A DNA stretch of 64,000 bases from positions 1,653,318 to 1,717,317 of the forward strand of contig NZ_CP150886.1 in NCBI RefSeq assembly GCF_038050375.1. The letters are read 5' to 3'. The position numbers and the translations under genes were made by a program. The stretch is from Okeanomitos corallinicola TIOX110 (GTDB taxonomy: Bacteria > Cyanobacteriota > Cyanobacteriia > Cyanobacteriales > Nostocaceae). Every line of letters starts with the position of its first letter. Positions within the stretch are counted from its first letter, which is position 1. Positions 9,398 through 18,208 of this stretch are shown piece by piece. Under the pieces are notes generated by a model. The model saw only the letters and a program-made list of their open reading frames with translations. It was not told the origin of the DNA and made no database searches.

Positions 9398-9520
9398 ATG
9401 AATAAAATAACTTTGATGCAAAAAAAATTATATCTCAATTGCAGTAAAAAATACTTAAACATTAGCAATGATAAGTTTTCTCATGTCCAAATTGGACAGA
9501 ATGAAAATCAAGTTGCTTAG
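9398..9520 (+). CDS. 40-aa mini-ORF with QIGQ motif
   Basis: This ATG frame of 40 codons ends in NDKFSHVQIGQNENQVA. The stretch FSHVQIGQ is identical to residues 18-25 of the next protein, and the DNA is nearly identical too, so this looks like a recent partial duplication of the 5' end of that gene. It could encode a free-standing motif peptide or be a dead fragment. The first half (MNKITLMQKKLYLNCS...) is not recognisable and no strong ribosome binding site is visible. Confidence 0.4.
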   Translation: MNKITLMQKKLYLNCSKKYLNISNDKFSHVQIGQNENQVA

Positions 9521-9571
9521 TTGCTTATATCTTTTTGAGAAATAATTCAGATTTAGAATCAACTCATAGTT

Positions 9572-10012
9572 ATGGAAGATAAAAAATCACACCATCAAAA
9601 CTCCTTAAAAATTGACGGTGGTACATTTTCCCATGTCCAAATTGGACAAGCAGGTAGTGATCTCACTCAGAATCAGCAATACATTCCAGAAGCGGGTGAG
9701 AAACAATTGACAGTTAATGAAGTAGTTGAATTAATAACACAAATTGAATCTTTATTTCGGACTTCGGATTTACCAGAACAACAAAAGAAACAAGCACTTA
9801 AACATCTGGATTATGCAAATGATGCAGTTCAGGAAAAAGAACCAGACAAAAACACTGCGGTAATTAGTTTACAGAAAGCTACTAAAGTCCTCAAGGAAGC
9901 TAACGAAACTGCTAATGCTGGTCAAGGTCTTTGGCAAAAGTTAGAACCAATCAGCAAACAATTAGCTCCTTGGTTGGGAATCGCAGTTAAAAATATTCTA
10001 TTTGCTTCATAA
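9572..10012 (+). CDS. QIGQ-motif helical protein, putative partner of the NACHT protein
   Basis: The product (146 aa) has three parts: a polar N-terminus; a short motif FSHVQIGQAGSDLTQNQQ (about 18-35) with the V/I-Q-V/I-G core seen in RHIM-type amyloid signalling motifs; and a helical C-terminal domain (about 45-146, VNEVVELITQIESLF, QALKHLDYANDAVQ, ISLQKATKVLKEA). It ends in an amphipathic or hydrophobic tail, LAPWLGIAVKNILFAS, that could touch membranes. It lies 11 bp before the NACHT gene, which carries the related AQIGQAGNDLQQIQ. Shared motifs on a regulator and its adjacent effector are known for bacterial and fungal NLR systems. The effector role here is inference. Confidence 0.65.
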   Translation: MEDKKSHHQNSLKIDGGTFSHVQIGQAGSDLTQNQQYIPEAGEKQLTVNEVVELITQIESLFRTSDLPEQQKKQALKHLDYANDAVQEKEPDKNTAVISLQKATKVLKEANETANAGQGLWQKLEPISKQLAPWLGIAVKNILFAS

Positions 10013-10023
10013 ATCAATAAATT

Positions 10024-12807
10024 ATGAATCAACAACCACCGCATCAGCACAATCTAGATATTACCAATACATCAATTAGAGAAGCACAAATTGGTCAGGC
10101 TGGAAATGACTTACAACAAATACAATATGTAACTGTATATGAAAGTTTTAGTCTAGCTAAATTAATTGGTCGTAGACAGGTAAACCTGCCAACACAACAA
10201 GAAGAATATCGCTTCCGAAAAGTTCTACTGAATAAAGTTAAACAATATTGGGTTAACGGTGTACTAGAAAAATCTCTACATAATCAGGCTTTAATTGAAC
10301 TAGGAATAGAAGAAAGATTAGACTTAGTTGAGCAACCTTCCAGTATTATCAAAGAAATTCCTAATGAATGTCAACCTTTGTCTGAAAACCAAAGTGTTTC
10401 TGATGTCTTCAATCAGATGGGAGAAGGACGTACTTTATTGATTTTGGGAGAACCAGGAGCAGGTAAAACAATCACTCTCTTAAAGTTGGCACAAGATTTA
10501 ATTACTCGGACTGAAGAAGATTTGAGTCAACCAATTCCCGTAATTCTCAACTTATCTTCTTGGGGTAATAATCCCCAAAAATTTAATGATTGGCTCATTG
10601 AAGAATTAAATAGTAAATATCAAATTTCTACAGAACTTAGTAAAGATTGGATGAGAAATGAACAACTAATACTATTATTAGATGGTCTAGATGAGGTCAA
10701 GGTTGAATATCGTTCAAGCTGTGTCCAAGCTATTAACCAATTTAGTCAAGAACATGGGTTAACTGAGATTGTAGTGTGTAGCAGGATTCAAGATTATCAA
10801 GCTCTTTCTAACCCTTTGCAATTACAAGCTGCAATCTACATCCAATCTTTAACCCCTCAACAGGTTAACCAATATTTGGACAGTGCCGGCAGTCAATTAG
10901 AAGCGGTAAAAACCTTACTTGAGGAAGATACCGCACTCCAAGAATTAGTTAAATCACCCCTAATCCTGAGTGTAATCACCCTGGCTTATCAAGGTAAAAA
11001 AGTAGAAGAACTATTACAAATAGCTTCTGTGGAAAAACGGCGTGAACACCTGTTCAATACTTATATTGAGCGGATGTTTAAGCGCAAGGAAGTTAATCAG
11101 CAATATTCAAAAGATCAGGTTATACATTGGCTAAATTGGTTAGCACAAAAGATGTATCAAACATCTCAATCAGTCTTTTTAATTGAGAAAATGCAGCCTA
11201 ATCTGTTGCAGTCTAATGTGCAAAAAAATCTTTATCAAATCGAAATTATTCTGATTGGAATAATAGTTATTGGATTAATCTTATTTCTAGGTAGAACTTT
11301 AGATTTAGATAATGATAAAATTAACCTTTTTAATGTATTAACCATAAACATTCTCCTATGGAGTTTAGTTTTATGGTGGAATTTCGGCAGGGGTAAAGTA
11401 GAAATAGAAACCTTTGAAACTTTGACATGGCCTTGGAAAAAAACACAAAAGGATTTGCTTAATGCCTTAAAATATGGACTAAGTTGGAGCTTAATTTTAT
11501 CTCCAATGGGGATATTGTGGTGTTATATCACTTGGGAAAACCCAAAATGGCCAATTGGTTATGAAAAAATATTAATATTTGGAACAATTTTAGGATTAAT
11601 ATTTGCGCTGATTATAGGATTAATTCGTAGCTTTAAAGGCTCAGAAATAGAGATCAAAACTATTCCCAATCAAGGTATCATAAAATCTTTTTATAATGCG
11701 GTGATTGTCGTATTAGTTAGCTGGATAATTTTATTTTTGATTATTTTTACCTTGTTTCCTCAAGGATTACAATCAAAAACTTCTATCATCAGTTGGGGAC
11801 TGATTTTAGGGCTACTTTTTGGAGGGGGAATATCAGTTATTCAACACTTTAGTTTAAGATTTATCCTCTGGGTTAAGGGGTTTATTCCTCATAATTTAGC
11901 TCGCTTTCTTGATTATGCTAGTGAGCGCGTTTTTCTACAAAAAGTTGGTGGTGGTTATATCTTTGTTCATCGGATACTACTAGAACATTTTGCAACGCGA
12001 ATCCATTCTTCACAATCGGAAATAAGAAACACCTACAAAACTATAAAAATTTTGTTTGTAGGGGGAGCAATTATAATTATTAGCCTAATTTATGGTACTG
12101 TTTGCTTGAATTTTGCGGAGTTTCAACTGAAATCCCAAGCAAATATGCTAATTTCAGCAATGGATGCTGTTCGTAAATATAATCATGATTACATTACACC
12201 TTTATTAAGAACAGAAGCAGACGAAAAACTTTTGATGGAATCAATTCCTACCTTTGCTGTAAATCAAGTATTTAATGTGTTTGCTGCTGCTTATAAAAAT
12301 GATTATGGAGATTACATTTATAAATCTGCGATGATTAATCCCAGTAATCTCAATGATAAAGCAACGCTGGAGGAAATCAAAATTATTGAGACCCTAAAAC
12401 AACAAGATTTAGATACTCAACGTCAACCAGCAGGTCAGAACATTGATCAAGGATATCAAGATCAAGTAGCAGTTCAGAATATTGATCAAGGATATGTTAA
12501 GATAGAAGATAGAGATTATTTCTATACATCTCGCCCCATTAAAATTACTGATAAAACTTGTTTGAGTTGTCATTCGACTCTAGAAAAAGCTCCTCAATCG
12601 TTACAAGTTCTCTATAAACAAGGCAAATATGTTGCTAATCAAGGATTTGGTTGGGAATTGAATACAGTTATTGGTGCTAAGGTTGTTTATGTTCCGGCAA
12701 CGGAAGTATATAAAATAGCTCAAAAGGATTTTATTATTCTTGTAGGTGCTTTTATTTTGATATCCGCTGTGGTTATTATTGCAATGAGTATTTTGTATAG
12801 CCATTGA
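10024..12807 (+). CDS. NACHT NTPase with membrane segments and C-terminal Tll0287-like haem domain
   Basis: The product (927 aa) begins with a QIGQ motif (AQIGQAGNDLQQIQ, about 21-34). The NACHT domain has Walker A GEPGAGKT at 142-149 and Walker B LLLDGLDEV ending at 225. About six hydrophobic segments follow between roughly 400 and 610, then a FVHRILLEHFA motif typical of cyanobacterial NACHT proteins. After another membrane segment (about 680-700) comes a Tll0287-like (DUF3365) domain with the haem c motif C846-L-S-C849-H850, and a final membrane helix (about 900-922). The topology would place the haem domain across the membrane from the NTPase. An internal repeat, QNIDQGY twice, lies at about 805-825. 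A ligand-sensing, NLR-like switch is inferred. Confidence 0.85.
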   Translation: MNQQPPHQHNLDITNTSIREAQIGQAGNDLQQIQYVTVYESFSLAKLIGRRQVNLPTQQEEYRFRKVLLNKVKQYWVNGVLEKSLHNQALIELGIEERLDLVEQPSSIIKEIPNECQPLSENQSVSDVFNQMGEGRTLLILGEPGAGKTITLLKLAQDLITRTEEDLSQPIPVILNLSSWGNNPQKFNDWLIEELNSKYQISTELSKDWMRNEQLILLLDGLDEVKVEYRSSCVQAINQFSQEHGLTEIVVCSRIQDYQALSNPLQLQAAIYIQSLTPQQVNQYLDSAGSQLEAVKTLLEEDTALQELVKSPLILSVITLAYQGKKVEELLQIASVEKRREHLFNTYIERMFKRKEVNQQYSKDQVIHWLNWLAQKMYQTSQSVFLIEKMQPNLLQSNVQKNLYQIEIILIGIIVIGLILFLGRTLDLDNDKINLFNVLTINILLWSLVLWWNFGRGKVEIETFETLTWPWKKTQKDLLNALKYGLSWSLILSPMGILWCYITWENPKWPIGYEKILIFGTILGLIFALIIGLIRSFKGSEIEIKTIPNQGIIKSFYNAVIVVLVSWIILFLIIFTLFPQGLQSKTSIISWGLILGLLFGGGISVIQHFSLRFILWVKGFIPHNLARFLDYASERVFLQKVGGGYIFVHRILLEHFATRIHSSQSEIRNTYKTIKILFVGGAIIIISLIYGTVCLNFAEFQLKSQANMLISAMDAVRKYNHDYITPLLRTEADEKLLMESIPTFAVNQVFNVFAAAYKNDYGDYIYKSAMINPSNLNDKATLEEIKIIETLKQQDLDTQRQPAGQNIDQGYQDQVAVQNIDQGYVKIEDRDYFYTSRPIKITDKTCLSCHSTLEKAPQSLQVLYKQGKYVANQGFGWELNTVIGAKVVYVPATEVYKIAQKDFIILVGAFILISAVVIIAMSILYSH

Positions 12808-12837
12808 TTGAGGTACTACTTGGTAATACCTGAATTC

Positions 12838-12862
12838 AACCCTTTATTTAACAAGGGTTTTA
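12838..12862 (+). terminator. Possible terminator after the NACHT gene
   Basis: A 7-bp inverted repeat (AACCCTT / AAGGGTT) with an 8-base loop lies 30 bp after the NACHT stop and is followed by a short T-rich run. It is weak by free-energy standards but well placed. Confidence 0.35.
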
Positions 12863-12970
12863 GCGATTTATTAATGTTTCAAAATGTTCGCCATATTTTG
12901 ATAATAAAATATTCAAACTTTTATCACATCTGGATTTGAAAATTAGGAAATTATTTTCATGATTTCCGGT

Positions 12971-15325
12971 TTAATGGAAAAGGGTTAGTAACCCATTTAA
13001 AGCGATTGCCTCAATTATAGATATTGGTACAGTCGTAAAATATTCTTGTTGAAATTGTTCTTCTTGAATTGCAGATAGAAACTTACTAATAGCATATTCA
13101 GCTTTAGTTTCATCACTATTCATTTCATCCCACGTAATTTGTAAATCACTATCTTGTGATTTTACATTAAACCCTAAATATCTGAGTGAGTGAAATCCTA
13201 AATATAAACTTAAATCACTAATACCTAATCTTTCTAAAAATTGTACACGAGTCACTAATTGATTTGTCCGACTTAAAAATTTGGCAATTCCTACTAATTT
13301 CAACCAAATGTCTTGAGGTATTTGATGTTCTGGTTTTTGCCAAGCTAATGCTAATTTTTTTTGATGATAAATTGATTTTCTCACCCATAACCGGACTTCT
13401 TCCCAACTGGTAGGACAATCTTTGACAATTAAGATATTATCATCATCTATAAATTCTAAATCATCTTGATTTCGCCAATCTAAAATCATCGCTGATTTTT
13501 CTGCTTTTACTTCTAATTCTGTACAAGGACGAACATCAATCAATCTAATTTCATAATGGGGTTTACGGTTTCGTTTTTTATCTTCATAACTATTAAAATC
13601 AATCTCTGCAATACAATCACATCTACCTTCAGGTAACTCCTCTTTGTAATGTCCCCACCAAATACCCGGAAAAGGAATTTTACTAGAATCATCTCTAATA
13701 TTAAATTCAGTTTTAATATATTGTATTTTCTGTCCTTTTAAATCCTCTTGATTGCGATGCCAAGTATTCTCAAAACAGCAATTTTTTATTAACAGTTTAG
13801 GAACATGATTTCCCATTCCACAAGGTTCTAAAAGTTTTAATTCTAAAAATAAATCTTTACCTGAATTCTTCCCTAAATCGGCAACGGTTACTATTAAATC
13901 AGCTTGTACCGTAGGTGTAAGTTCAACACCTGCTAAATGTTGCCGTAATTTTTGATTAATTGCATCTGTAAATAACGGAATATTCTCAGCTAATAAACTT
14001 AATCCAGCCGCAAAGGGATGTCCACCAAAACGATGTAATAAGTGTTCCTGTTCTTTAACTAATTGATATAAATCAACTCCATTAATTGATCTGGCAGAAC
14101 CACGCGCAAGTTTCGGTTTATTAGCTTCTAAATCACCTATTTCTGTACTTAACAAAATTGTTGGTTTGCCTGTTTCTTGGGCAATTTGTCCCGCTACTAA
14201 ACCTAAAACTCCTACTGCCCATTGTGGGTCTTCTAATACTATCACGCTGGTAGTTGATAAATCCAATTGGGAGAGTTTTTGTAATACTTGATTTTGCACA
14301 TCTTTTTGTAAAGACTTACGTCTTGTATTGGCTAATTCTGTTTCTTGTGCCAATTTTTGACAGCGTTGCATATCCCGACTGGTTAATAATTCCACACAGA
14401 AACTAGCATCACCTTGAATTCTACTAACGGCGTTAATACGAGGTCCTAAACCAAAGGAAATATCTGTGGGGCGATCGCCACTTTTCTGGCATAATTCTAA
14501 TAAGATTCCTACTCCTGGTCTTCTTTTTGTTGGAGACTTAGAATCATTGTATAATCTTTGCAGTCCTAATTTAGCTAAATAACGACAATCTCCACTTAAT
14601 TGAACTAAATCTGCAATTAATCCTATCGCTACTAAATCTAATAAATCTGCTACAGGTTTTTGGGGTACATCTGGCAAAGTTTGATATAGTCCTTCTACTA
14701 ATTTATAAGCCACCGCTACCCCAGAAAGATGAAATAACGGATGGGTTTCTGGTAAATAACGAGGATTAATAATTGCACTCACAGGTGGACGTTCTGTCGG
14801 TAAGGTATGATGATCAGTAACAATGACATCAATGCCTAATTTCTGTGCATAAATAATCTCATCAATATTTGTACTTCCAGTATCACAAGTGACGATTAAT
14901 GTACATTCTTGTTGTGCTAAATTATCAATTCCTGCTACATTTAAACCATGAGATTCTGTTAAGCGATTGGGAATATAATAAGTTAACTTTTCTTGTTGAA
15001 TAAAAAACTCTCCCAACCCATCCCATAATACCGCAGTGGAAGTAATTCCATCAGCGTCAAAATCTCCCCAAATTGCTACTTTTTCTCCAGATGTCGCCGC
15101 TTTTTTTAATCTTTCTACGGCTAAATTCATTTCTTGTCCAAATTCAAATGGACTTGCAGGTTGATAGTTTTTATGGTTAACAAATCTGGCTAATTCTAAT
15201 TCTGTTTTTATCCCTCTTTGCCAAAGTAATTGTGCTGCAAATATTCCCGATGATGATAAATACTTTTTAACTTCTTGGATAAACCACTCAGGAATCTGTG
15301 TTGTTTCTACTAAATTCCACTGCAT
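12971..15325 (-). CDS. recJ: Single-stranded-DNA-specific exonuclease RecJ
   Basis: The product (784 aa) carries the DHH phosphoesterase motifs GDFDADGITSTAVLWDGL (about 87-104) and VTDHHTLPTERP (near 170). The DHHA1 features NAVSRIQGDAS and RFGGHPFAAGLSL follow, then an OB-like region. It degrades single-stranded DNA 5' to 3' in RecF-type repair and mismatch repair. It is longer than the ~577-aa E. coli enzyme because of a C-terminal extension (about 590-784), which is usual in cyanobacteria. It follows the RecB-like nuclease gene by 8 bp, implying one transcript and linked DNA repair roles. Confidence 0.93.
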   Translation of the reverse strand: MQWNLVETTQIPEWFIQEVKKYLSSSGIFAAQLLWQRGIKTELELARFVNHKNYQPASPFEFGQEMNLAVERLKKAATSGEKVAIWGDFDADGITSTAVLWDGLGEFFIQQEKLTYYIPNRLTESHGLNVAGIDNLAQQECTLIVTCDTGSTNIDEIIYAQKLGIDVIVTDHHTLPTERPPVSAIINPRYLPETHPLFHLSGVAVAYKLVEGLYQTLPDVPQKPVADLLDLVAIGLIADLVQLSGDCRYLAKLGLQRLYNDSKSPTKRRPGVGILLELCQKSGDRPTDISFGLGPRINAVSRIQGDASFCVELLTSRDMQRCQKLAQETELANTRRKSLQKDVQNQVLQKLSQLDLSTTSVIVLEDPQWAVGVLGLVAGQIAQETGKPTILLSTEIGDLEANKPKLARGSARSINGVDLYQLVKEQEHLLHRFGGHPFAAGLSLLAENIPLFTDAINQKLRQHLAGVELTPTVQADLIVTVADLGKNSGKDLFLELKLLEPCGMGNHVPKLLIKNCCFENTWHRNQEDLKGQKIQYIKTEFNIRDDSSKIPFPGIWWGHYKEELPEGRCDCIAEIDFNSYEDKKRNRKPHYEIRLIDVRPCTELEVKAEKSAMILDWRNQDDLEFIDDDNILIVKDCPTSWEEVRLWVRKSIYHQKKLALAWQKPEHQIPQDIWLKLVGIAKFLSRTNQLVTRVQFLERLGISDLSLYLGFHSLRYLGFNVKSQDSDLQITWDEMNSDETKAEYAISKFLSAIQEEQFQQEYFTTVPISIIEAIALNGLLTLFH

Positions 15326-15333
15326 TGAATTAA

Positions 15334-16140
15334 TTAAATTGCTATCTCTTCGATAGTAGCAAGATTTGGTAATATTTTATCACTTTGTTCTAAGGAACTA
15401 TTTTCTGAATTGTAGCAACGTACATAATATGGACAATCTTTTTTACAGGCTTTGGGATATGCTGGTTCTTGGGGAAATGGTTGATTTTGTTGATATGCTA
15501 CCAACCAGTTAGTTAAGTTATTTAATAATTTCTGGAGAGTTTTTTCTGTTTTTTGATGTTGTTCAATATTATAATTAAATTGAATTTTATTTAGTTTATT
15601 TTGAGGATTAACAAACCAATAAGTCATAGATATATTTTCTGGTAAAAAAATACTGGTTTCCGCCAAAACATACATATATAATCTAGTTTGCCAGTTATTC
15701 TCTAAATCATCTTTATTTAGTGATTTAGCGTAGGTTTTCCAATCTATTATTTGTGCTGTTTCTTGTTCTGCTATCAATAAATCATAAATTACTGTAATTA
15801 GATAATCTTGAATTTGCAAAGTTCGATAATGTTCACTCTCTCGAAATATCTGATTATTTGTCTCAGTTTTTAGTATTTCTGGAGCTAATTTGTTAAAATC
15901 TTTAACCCATATTTGTAATTCACTATCTACTGCTAAAAAACCATCAATAGGTAAATTCATTGCTTGCTGCTGCATCAATAAGTGAAACTGACTACCTAAA
16001 GTTTGACTTTTTTCGTATGTTGGATTGGTAGGTGTATTCAGTTTTTCTAAATATGTGTGTTGGAATTTGCGTGGACAAGCTACCAGTAGGTTAAGATGTC
16101 CTTGGGAAAGTCGAAATAATTCTATGGCTGTTGATGACAT
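15334..16140 (-). CDS. RecB-like PD-(D/E)XK nuclease family protein
   Basis: The chosen start is ATG 16140 (GGGGAGG directly upstream), giving 268 aa. The protein begins LSQGHLNLLVACPRKFQHTY, the typical entry helix of RecB/Cas4-like nucleases. The catalytic core lies near LLIAEQETAQIIDWKTYA (D...D-W-K), and there are four C-terminal cysteines (CKKDCPYYVRC plus neighbours) fitting the iron-sulfur or zinc-type Cys cluster of this superfamily. It lies 8 bp before recJ, so a joint role in end processing is plausible. It is too far from the CRISPR locus, and too different from the cas4 there, to be a Cas4. Confidence 0.8.
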   Translation of the reverse strand: MSSTAIELFRLSQGHLNLLVACPRKFQHTYLEKLNTPTNPTYEKSQTLGSQFHLLMQQQAMNLPIDGFLAVDSELQIWVKDFNKLAPEILKTETNNQIFRESEHYRTLQIQDYLITVIYDLLIAEQETAQIIDWKTYAKSLNKDDLENNWQTRLYMYVLAETSIFLPENISMTYWFVNPQNKLNKIQFNYNIEQHQKTEKTLQKLLNNLTNWLVAYQQNQPFPQEPAYPKACKKDCPYYVRCYNSENSSLEQSDKILPNLATIEEIAI

Positions 16141-16206
16141 TTTTTCCTCCCCGCGCACCTTTTTTTGTAGGTAGTTGACTTACAAGTGGTTTTTTGCTAA
16201 AGTATC

Positions 16207-16256
16207 TAATAATGGGGTGTGTTTAACTTTTTTTAATTTTTGACACCCGATTATTA
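16207..16256. other. 13-bp inverted repeat
   Basis: The arms AATAATGGGGTGT (16208-16220) and ACACCCGATTATT (16243-16255) pair with one mismatch around a T-rich 22-bp spacer. It lies in the ~300-bp gap upstream of the nuclease-recJ genes and could be an operator, a terminator for the opposite strand or a transposon scar. Nothing else is evident in that gap. Confidence 0.4.
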
Positions 16257-16437
16257 AAATTATCTAATATTAAATTTACCATAGAGAGACTAAAAAGGCA
16301 ATACTATCGAGCCGCAAAAAGTCTAATTTTTTTTCATATCTTGCTCCTTCGTGTTCTTCGTGGTTGAATAACAGAAAGTAAAAGGCTGAATTTTAAGATA
16401 TTTGCTTCATCCTTTTACCTTGTTTTGAATTTGCGAA

Positions 16438-16641
16438 TTAATTGATATTTTCCCTAGCATCCTTAACAGCCGCAATAAAAAATAATACGGTGAGGGGAAT
16501 ACTTAAACCCAGGATAATTGCAGTAGTTTGGACACCTAAATCTGGCTGTCCAGAACTAAGTTCAAACACAGAACCCACAGCAGCGATCGCTGTAAAACAA
16601 GAACCACCTAAAAATAAACCGCTTTTTGGAGTTAAATACAC
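16438..16641 (-). CDS. Small two-helix membrane protein
   Basis: GTG-started, 67 aa. Two hydrophobic segments (SGLFLGGSCFTAIAAVGSVF and TAIILGLSIPLTVLFFIAAV) are joined by a short polar loop, ending in the charged tail KDARENIN. It starts 12 bp after the def stop and is probably co-transcribed. The family is not recognised by name. The membrane topology and operon position support a real gene. Confidence 0.65.
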   Translation of the reverse strand: MYLTPKSGLFLGGSCFTAIAAVGSVFELSSGQPDLGVQTTAIILGLSIPLTVLFFIAAVKDARENIN

Positions 16642-16653
16642 TACTAGACCACC

Positions 16654-17217
16654 CTATGCTACTGGTTTGACTGCTTGATACGAGAAACCATTTTTAGATA
16701 GTTCCTGTGCCAAAGTCAAGGAGTTTTCTACACGATCCACAAATACCACACCATTGAGGTGATCCATTTCGTGTAGGATACATCTGCCTAACAATTCATC
16801 TGCTTTTAATCTCTGTGGGCGACCGTATTCATCTTTATAAGCAATTTCTACAGTTTGAGGACGTTTAACATCTAAATAAACTTGAGGGATGCTTAAACAG
16901 CCTTCTTGAGCGACACAAAGCTCACTGCTAACTTGCTTAATTACAGGATTAATTAATACCAGCGGTGGGGCTTCTGGTTTGTCTGGTTCGCAGTCAATGA
17001 CAATTAATTGTTTATTAATTCCGACTTGGGGTGCAGCCAAACCAATACCGTCTTCGCTGTACATAGTTTGCAGCATTTCCCGCACCAGTTGGCGAAGTTC
17101 ATCATCTATTTTTGTGACGCGCTTGGCAGGTTGACGCAGGACGCGATCGCCTAAATAATGAACCTTCAAAGGTGGATTTTTTAACTTTTTCTTCTCTACA
17201 GCAATATCAGAGGGCAT
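16654..17217 (-). CDS. def: Peptide deformylase
   Basis: The product (187 aa) has all three metal-site motifs: GIGLAAPQVG (G-x-G-x-A-A-x-Q), EGCLSIP (Cys ligand) and HEMDHLNG (HExxH). It removes the formyl group from the N-terminal methionine of new proteins in the cytoplasm. Length and motif spacing are those of bacterial type 1B enzymes. Confidence 0.96.
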   Translation of the reverse strand: MPSDIAVEKKKLKNPPLKVHYLGDRVLRQPAKRVTKIDDELRQLVREMLQTMYSEDGIGLAAPQVGINKQLIVIDCEPDKPEAPPLVLINPVIKQVSSELCVAQEGCLSIPQVYLDVKRPQTVEIAYKDEYGRPQRLKADELLGRCILHEMDHLNGVVFVDRVENSLTLAQELSKNGFSYQAVKPVA

Positions 17218-17373
17218 GATGATCTTGGCTTGATGATGAATGTCTAACTAATATAATTCTATCGTTATTTGGGAAGCGACAGGTGACAGTGAAAAACGTC
17301 AGATACCTTCTAAACTAAGATGAATGCTGAATATAGAAAGAACTATTTTGATTATTCCTATTTTGATTACTCA

Positions 17374-18162
17374 TCATTCATCAATTATTACTTCTTCCTT
17401 AACTCTAACAGGCAATTGAGCTAAATCAGGCAACTCCACTGCTTCTGCATCAACAATTTTATCCTTAATATTTAAGGGAATATTTAAAGGTTCACGTTCT
17501 TCCACCCAGCAACTAGCCACAGGCAAAGTTTGTTCTAACTCATCTAAAGGTCGAGGAATAACCATCACTGCATTGAGTTCACCAATCCTTTCCGCTTCAA
17601 ACATCCCCGCTTCTACCGCTACCGCCACATTAGCAACTGTACCGCGAATAATAGCTGTACATAAACCTGCACCGATTTTTTCATAGGATGCTAGATGTAC
17701 CTCTGCGGATTTTAACATAGCATCACAAGCACCCACCATGGCTGGAAAGCCCCTTGTTTCCACTAACCCAATAGCCTGATTACTCAAACGACTATAATTA
17801 CCATCATTCATCATTTGTGTCAGGCGGTTAATAGGTAGAACTATATCTAAATTAGGATAAGGTCGAGGAATAACTAAACTAGAAACTAACTGTCCAAACT
17901 GTTCTGCTGTTTGTACACCAGCTTCTACAGCCAATCGAACATCAGCAATACCACCACGGACAATTGCTGTACAGTGACCACTACCAATCTTTTCATAACC
18001 AACTAAATGGACACCAGCAGATTTTAGCATCATATCAGCCGTGCCAACTATTGCTGGGAAGCTAAGAGTAGATACCATACCCAAGGCAGTATCCTTGAGG
18101 TTGTCACGGCGGCGCGGTGCATGGATGGTGCTGAGAGCGCGTTGATTGTATGTTTCCATCAT
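17374..18162 (-). CDS. ccmO: Carboxysome shell protein CcmO (tandem BMC domains)
   Basis: Two BMC shell domains occur in one chain: GMVSTLSFPAIVGTADMMLK...[17 protein letters not shown] and IGLVETRGFPAMVGACDAML...YEKIGAGLCTAIIRGTV. The start chosen is ATG 18162 (MMETYNQR, GGTGA just upstream), giving 262 aa. Tandem-BMC proteins form trimers with pseudo-hexameric shape in the shell facet. It sits 46 bp after ccmN as the last gene of the ccm operon. The C-terminal ~30 residues are an acidic extension. Confidence 0.92.
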   Translation of the reverse strand: MMETYNQRALSTIHAPRRRDNLKDTALGMVSTLSFPAIVGTADMMLKSAGVHLVGYEKIGSGHCTAIVRGGIADVRLAVEAGVQTAEQFGQLVSSLVIPRPYPNLDIVLPINRLTQMMNDGNYSRLSNQAIGLVETRGFPAMVGACDAMLKSAEVHLASYEKIGAGLCTAIIRGTVANVAVAVEAGMFEAERIGELNAVMVIPRPLDELEQTLPVASCWVEEREPLNIPLNIKDKIVDAEAVELPDLAQLPVRVKEEVIIDE

Positions 18163-18208
18163 AAATTCACCAGGATACTCGCAAAGAAAGACAACTAACA
18201 ATTAATAC

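Larger units (their letters stand above)
8913..9571. other. Intergenic region with two tiny reading frames
   Basis: This AT-rich stretch separates the SLH gene from the NACHT cluster. It contains the small minus-strand frame at 9214-9336 and the plus-strand QIGQ mini-ORF at 9398-9520, listed separately. I see nothing else in it. Confidence 0.5.

Noticed and set aside
15334-16140. RecB-like nuclease as a second Cas4
   Set aside because: It is paired with recJ, is 33 kb from the array and a bona fide cas4 exists in the cas operon.
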